This document shows positions 62,400 through 64,000 of a DNA stretch of 64,000 nt, piece by piece. Source of the DNA: Nitratireductor mangrovi (GTDB lineage Bacteria > Pseudomonadota > Alphaproteobacteria > Rhizobiales > Rhizobiaceae). The stretch lies in assembly GCF_007922615.2 (NCBI RefSeq), contig NZ_CP042301.2, positions 1,550,001-1,614,000 of the forward strand, written 5' to 3'. Both the position numbers and the translations under genes were made by a program. The notes beneath the pieces were generated by a model that worked only from the letters and a program-made list of their open reading frames with translations, was not told where the DNA came from and did not search any database. How positions within the stretch are numbered: the first letter of the stretch is position 1; each line of letters starts with the position of its first letter.

Positions 62400-62909
62400 T
62401 CAGCCGGGCCGCGCAACCCTGTCGATCACGGGATGGCGGACGCGGTCTCCGACGGCAATCCCTGTCTTTTGCGCAATGCCTTCGTTCAGTTCAAGAACAA
62501 ATCTCACCGCGCCCCTGCTCGATATCAGGTCGGTGGAAAACGGCGTCCCCTGGCGGATACCGCGAACCGTGCCGTCCTCCGCGATGAAGACGAGGTCGAG
62601 CGGAAGGCTGGTATTCTGCATCCAGAAGCCGACCGGGCGCGTTTCCTCGAACACGAACAGCATGCCCCGATCGGCCGGCATGGACTGGCGGAACATGAGG
62701 CCGCGGCTGCGCTTTTCGGAGGTATCGGCTATCTCGACGGCAAAGGACCGTGGTCCGCCAGACGTCTCCACGACGAGCGCGCTGGCGTGCACGGGCAATG
62801 TGAGCGCGCGCTGGCCGGTTTGGGCCGTGGCCGTTTCGGGAAGTGGCGCGAGCAGCGCCGAGATGGCCAACAGTACCAGCGCAAGCGCAGGTCGGAGAAT
62901 CAGGTGCAT
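62400..62909 (-). CDS. DUF192 family periplasmic protein
   Basis: A 169-residue protein with a signal peptide (1-29) and the DUF192 barrel: SFAVEIADTSEKRSRGLMFR, MPADRGMLFVFEE, VGFWMQNTSLPLDLVFI and VLELNEGIAQKTGI. The family is common after cold-shock genes in rhizobia, as here (15 bases from the double cold-shock gene). Function unknown. Confidence 0.92.
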   Translation of the reverse strand: MHLILRPALALVLLAISALLAPLPETATAQTGQRALTLPVHASALVVETSGGPRSFAVEIADTSEKRSRGLMFRQSMPADRGMLFVFEETRPVGFWMQNTSLPLDLVFIAEDGTVRGIRQGTPFSTDLISSRGAVRFVLELNEGIAQKTGIAVGDRVRHPVIDRVARPG

Positions 62910-62924
62910 GGCCGGGACGTCCGG

Positions 62925-63521
62925 TCAGTTTGTGAGCGGCAACGTCCCAACATCGGGGTAGATTTCGGCAGCCATAAGGCCTTTGTCGGAACGACCGAAT
63001 CGCACCAGCACGACTTGCCCCGGCCGAAGCTCCGCAATGCCATATTGGCGCAACGTCTCCATGTGGACGAAGATGTCCTCTGTCCCTTCGCCACGGGTCA
63101 GGAAGCCGAAGCCCTTGGTGCGGTTGAACCATTTGACGATGGCGCGCTCGATACCACTCTCCGGCGGTACCGCGTTGCGGGTTCGCTGCTCGGTCTGATC
63201 CTGCGGGTGAGTTGCCGTGCTCATGTCCATCGACAGAACCTTGAAGCACTGGAAACCGCGCTCGCCGCGGCGGATCAGGCAGACGACACGCGCGCCTTCC
63301 ATCGCAGTGCTGAAGCCGTCACGGCGCAGGCAGGTTACATGGATCAGGACGTCGCCATAGCCGGCTTCGTCCGGCAGGATGAAGCCATACCCCTTGGCGA
63401 CATCGAACCACTTGATCGCCCCGGCGATCTCGATCAGGTCGGCAGATTGGCTGCTGTCGGTGGCGCTCAGCGCGCCAGCCCTGACGGCGTCCCGCCCCTC
63501 CGAAGAGGACTTGTCCCCCAT
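62925..63521 (-). CDS. double cold-shock domain protein
   Basis: About 198 residues from ATG 63521, with two cold-shock domains: first [19 protein letters not shown] (about 33-100), second [20 protein letters not shown] with DIFVHMETL (about 125-195). The first copy has the RNP-1 form KGYGFI, the second KGFGFL, both able to bind single-stranded nucleic acids. The frame is open to 63878 without a signal, so the shorter start is used. Likely RNA chaperone; first gene of the DUF192-hydrolase run. Confidence 0.93.
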   Translation of the reverse strand: MGDKSSSEGRDAVRAGALSATDSSQSADLIEIAGAIKWFDVAKGYGFILPDEAGYGDVLIHVTCLRRDGFSTAMEGARVVCLIRRGERGFQCFKVLSMDMSTATHPQDQTEQRTRNAVPPESGIERAIVKWFNRTKGFGFLTRGEGTEDIFVHMETLRQYGIAELRPGQVVLVRFGRSDKGLMAAEIYPDVGTLPLTN

Positions 63522-63863
63522 TCGAACGCACCTTCCGTCGCGAAACAAACTGATTCTGGAAGGCAGGATAACACCCTGCCGGAGACTGTCAGCAGGCCGC
63601 CGCCATTTTTTTAAGGTTATAGGCAGTTCTATCAAGCCCCGCGCAAGCTTCGCGCGTCTCGCGGCTCCGCTTACGTCCGTTCGAGGCCCCGGACCAGCGC
63701 ACGCGTACAGCTTTCGGCCGTCGAAGTCCCGAATCAATATTGCTTTGCGCGGGCAGATTGCTTGCTTGGTCCCTGCAGCCGCCGCGCATGCGAGGTTGCC
63801 AATGGGGGAAACGCGCGCCATATCGGCTGCACCGCTTTTCAAGATCAGCTGCGAGGAACTGCA

Positions 63864-64000
63864 ATGCGCTATCTGCACACCATGGTCCGGATCGCCGATG
63901 TCGACAAGTCGCTCGACTTCTACTGCAACAAGCTTGGCCTGGAAGAAGTGCGGCGAATGGAGAACGACAAGGGCCGTTTCACCCTTATTTTCCTCGCAGC
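63864..64000 (+). CDS. gloA: glyoxalase I (lactoylglutathione lyase), 5' part
   Basis: ATG 63864 opens a frame that leaves the window at 64000. The first residues [20 protein letters not shown] and LGLEEVRR are those of GloA, with the metal-ligand histidine in LHTMVR. Turns the methylglyoxal-glutathione adduct into S-lactoylglutathione. Only about 45 residues are visible. Confidence 0.85.
   Translation, partial: MRYLHTMVRIADVDKSLDFYCNKLGLEEVRRMENDKGRFTLIFLA

Noticed and set aside
62292..63614. 440-residue plus-strand frame
   Set aside because: Antisense to the DUF192 and cold-shock genes; no family resemblance.

Overview
The window reads as chromosomal DNA of a high-GC alphaproteobacterium, most likely of the order Rhizobiales (Mesorhizobium/Phyllobacteriaceae-like). 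The basis is the housekeeping block on the right (tRNA-Ser, rlpA, dacF/dacA, tmk, holB, metG, tatD, MBL hydrolase), the usg, ROSE-type hsp20 and CIRCE-groESL features, and the many TctABC and Dpp-type uptake systems. The taxonomic call is inference; no 16S or marker search could be run.

Layout. (1) 1-7.7 kb: a membrane protein and a divergent LysR regulator, then a tightly coupled operon with an HpcH/HpaI aldolase, a complete Dpp/Opp-type importer without a substrate-binding protein, and a creatininase-family hydrolase. (2) 8.0-11.2 kb: a fused Rieske/FAD reductase divergent from a GTP cyclohydrolase I, then a MOSC protein. (3) 11.2-22.3 kb: a catabolic locus with a GntR/FCD regulator, a 2-hydroxyacid oxidase, RidA, an Asp/Glu-type racemase, a TctCBA tripartite transporter, a mandelate-racemase-type enolase-superfamily enzyme, a creatinase-like M24 protein without the usual metal ligands, an unknown Rossmann-like protein and an opine-type dehydrogenase. 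Four copies of one 21-bp operator lie before the transcription units and mark it as a single regulon. (4) 22.4-37.7 kb: an accessory patchwork. It has two near-identical ParB-domain/DNA-methyltransferase genes. One is vacant and intact; the other is decayed and split by a 288-codon intein. Around them are an RTX/VCBS protein, a truncated PAS-GAF kinase, a glcD/nqrA/CBS scrap heap, an ethylbenzene-dehydrogenase-like cytochrome, a phage terminase small subunit, a primase-polymerase, a serine-integrase module and a broken second recombinase. (5) 37.8-47.2 kb: a stress or protein-quality island with two hsp20 genes (the first with an RpoH-type promoter and a ROSE-like leader), usg, CIRCE-groES-groEL, an HtrA-like protease, and a NEW3-domain protein coupled to an ABC-2 transporter. 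A 174-bp sequence at 27.3 kb is repeated almost exactly at 47.5 kb. (6) 47.8-64 kb: the conserved chromosomal block, including a 1144-residue caspase-like protein with about twelve 48-residue TPR-like repeats, and at the right edge the start of a glyoxalase I gene.

The most notable items are the intein-occupied and intein-vacant methyltransferase pair in one window, and the four-site GntR regulon around an opine-like catabolic locus of unknown substrate.
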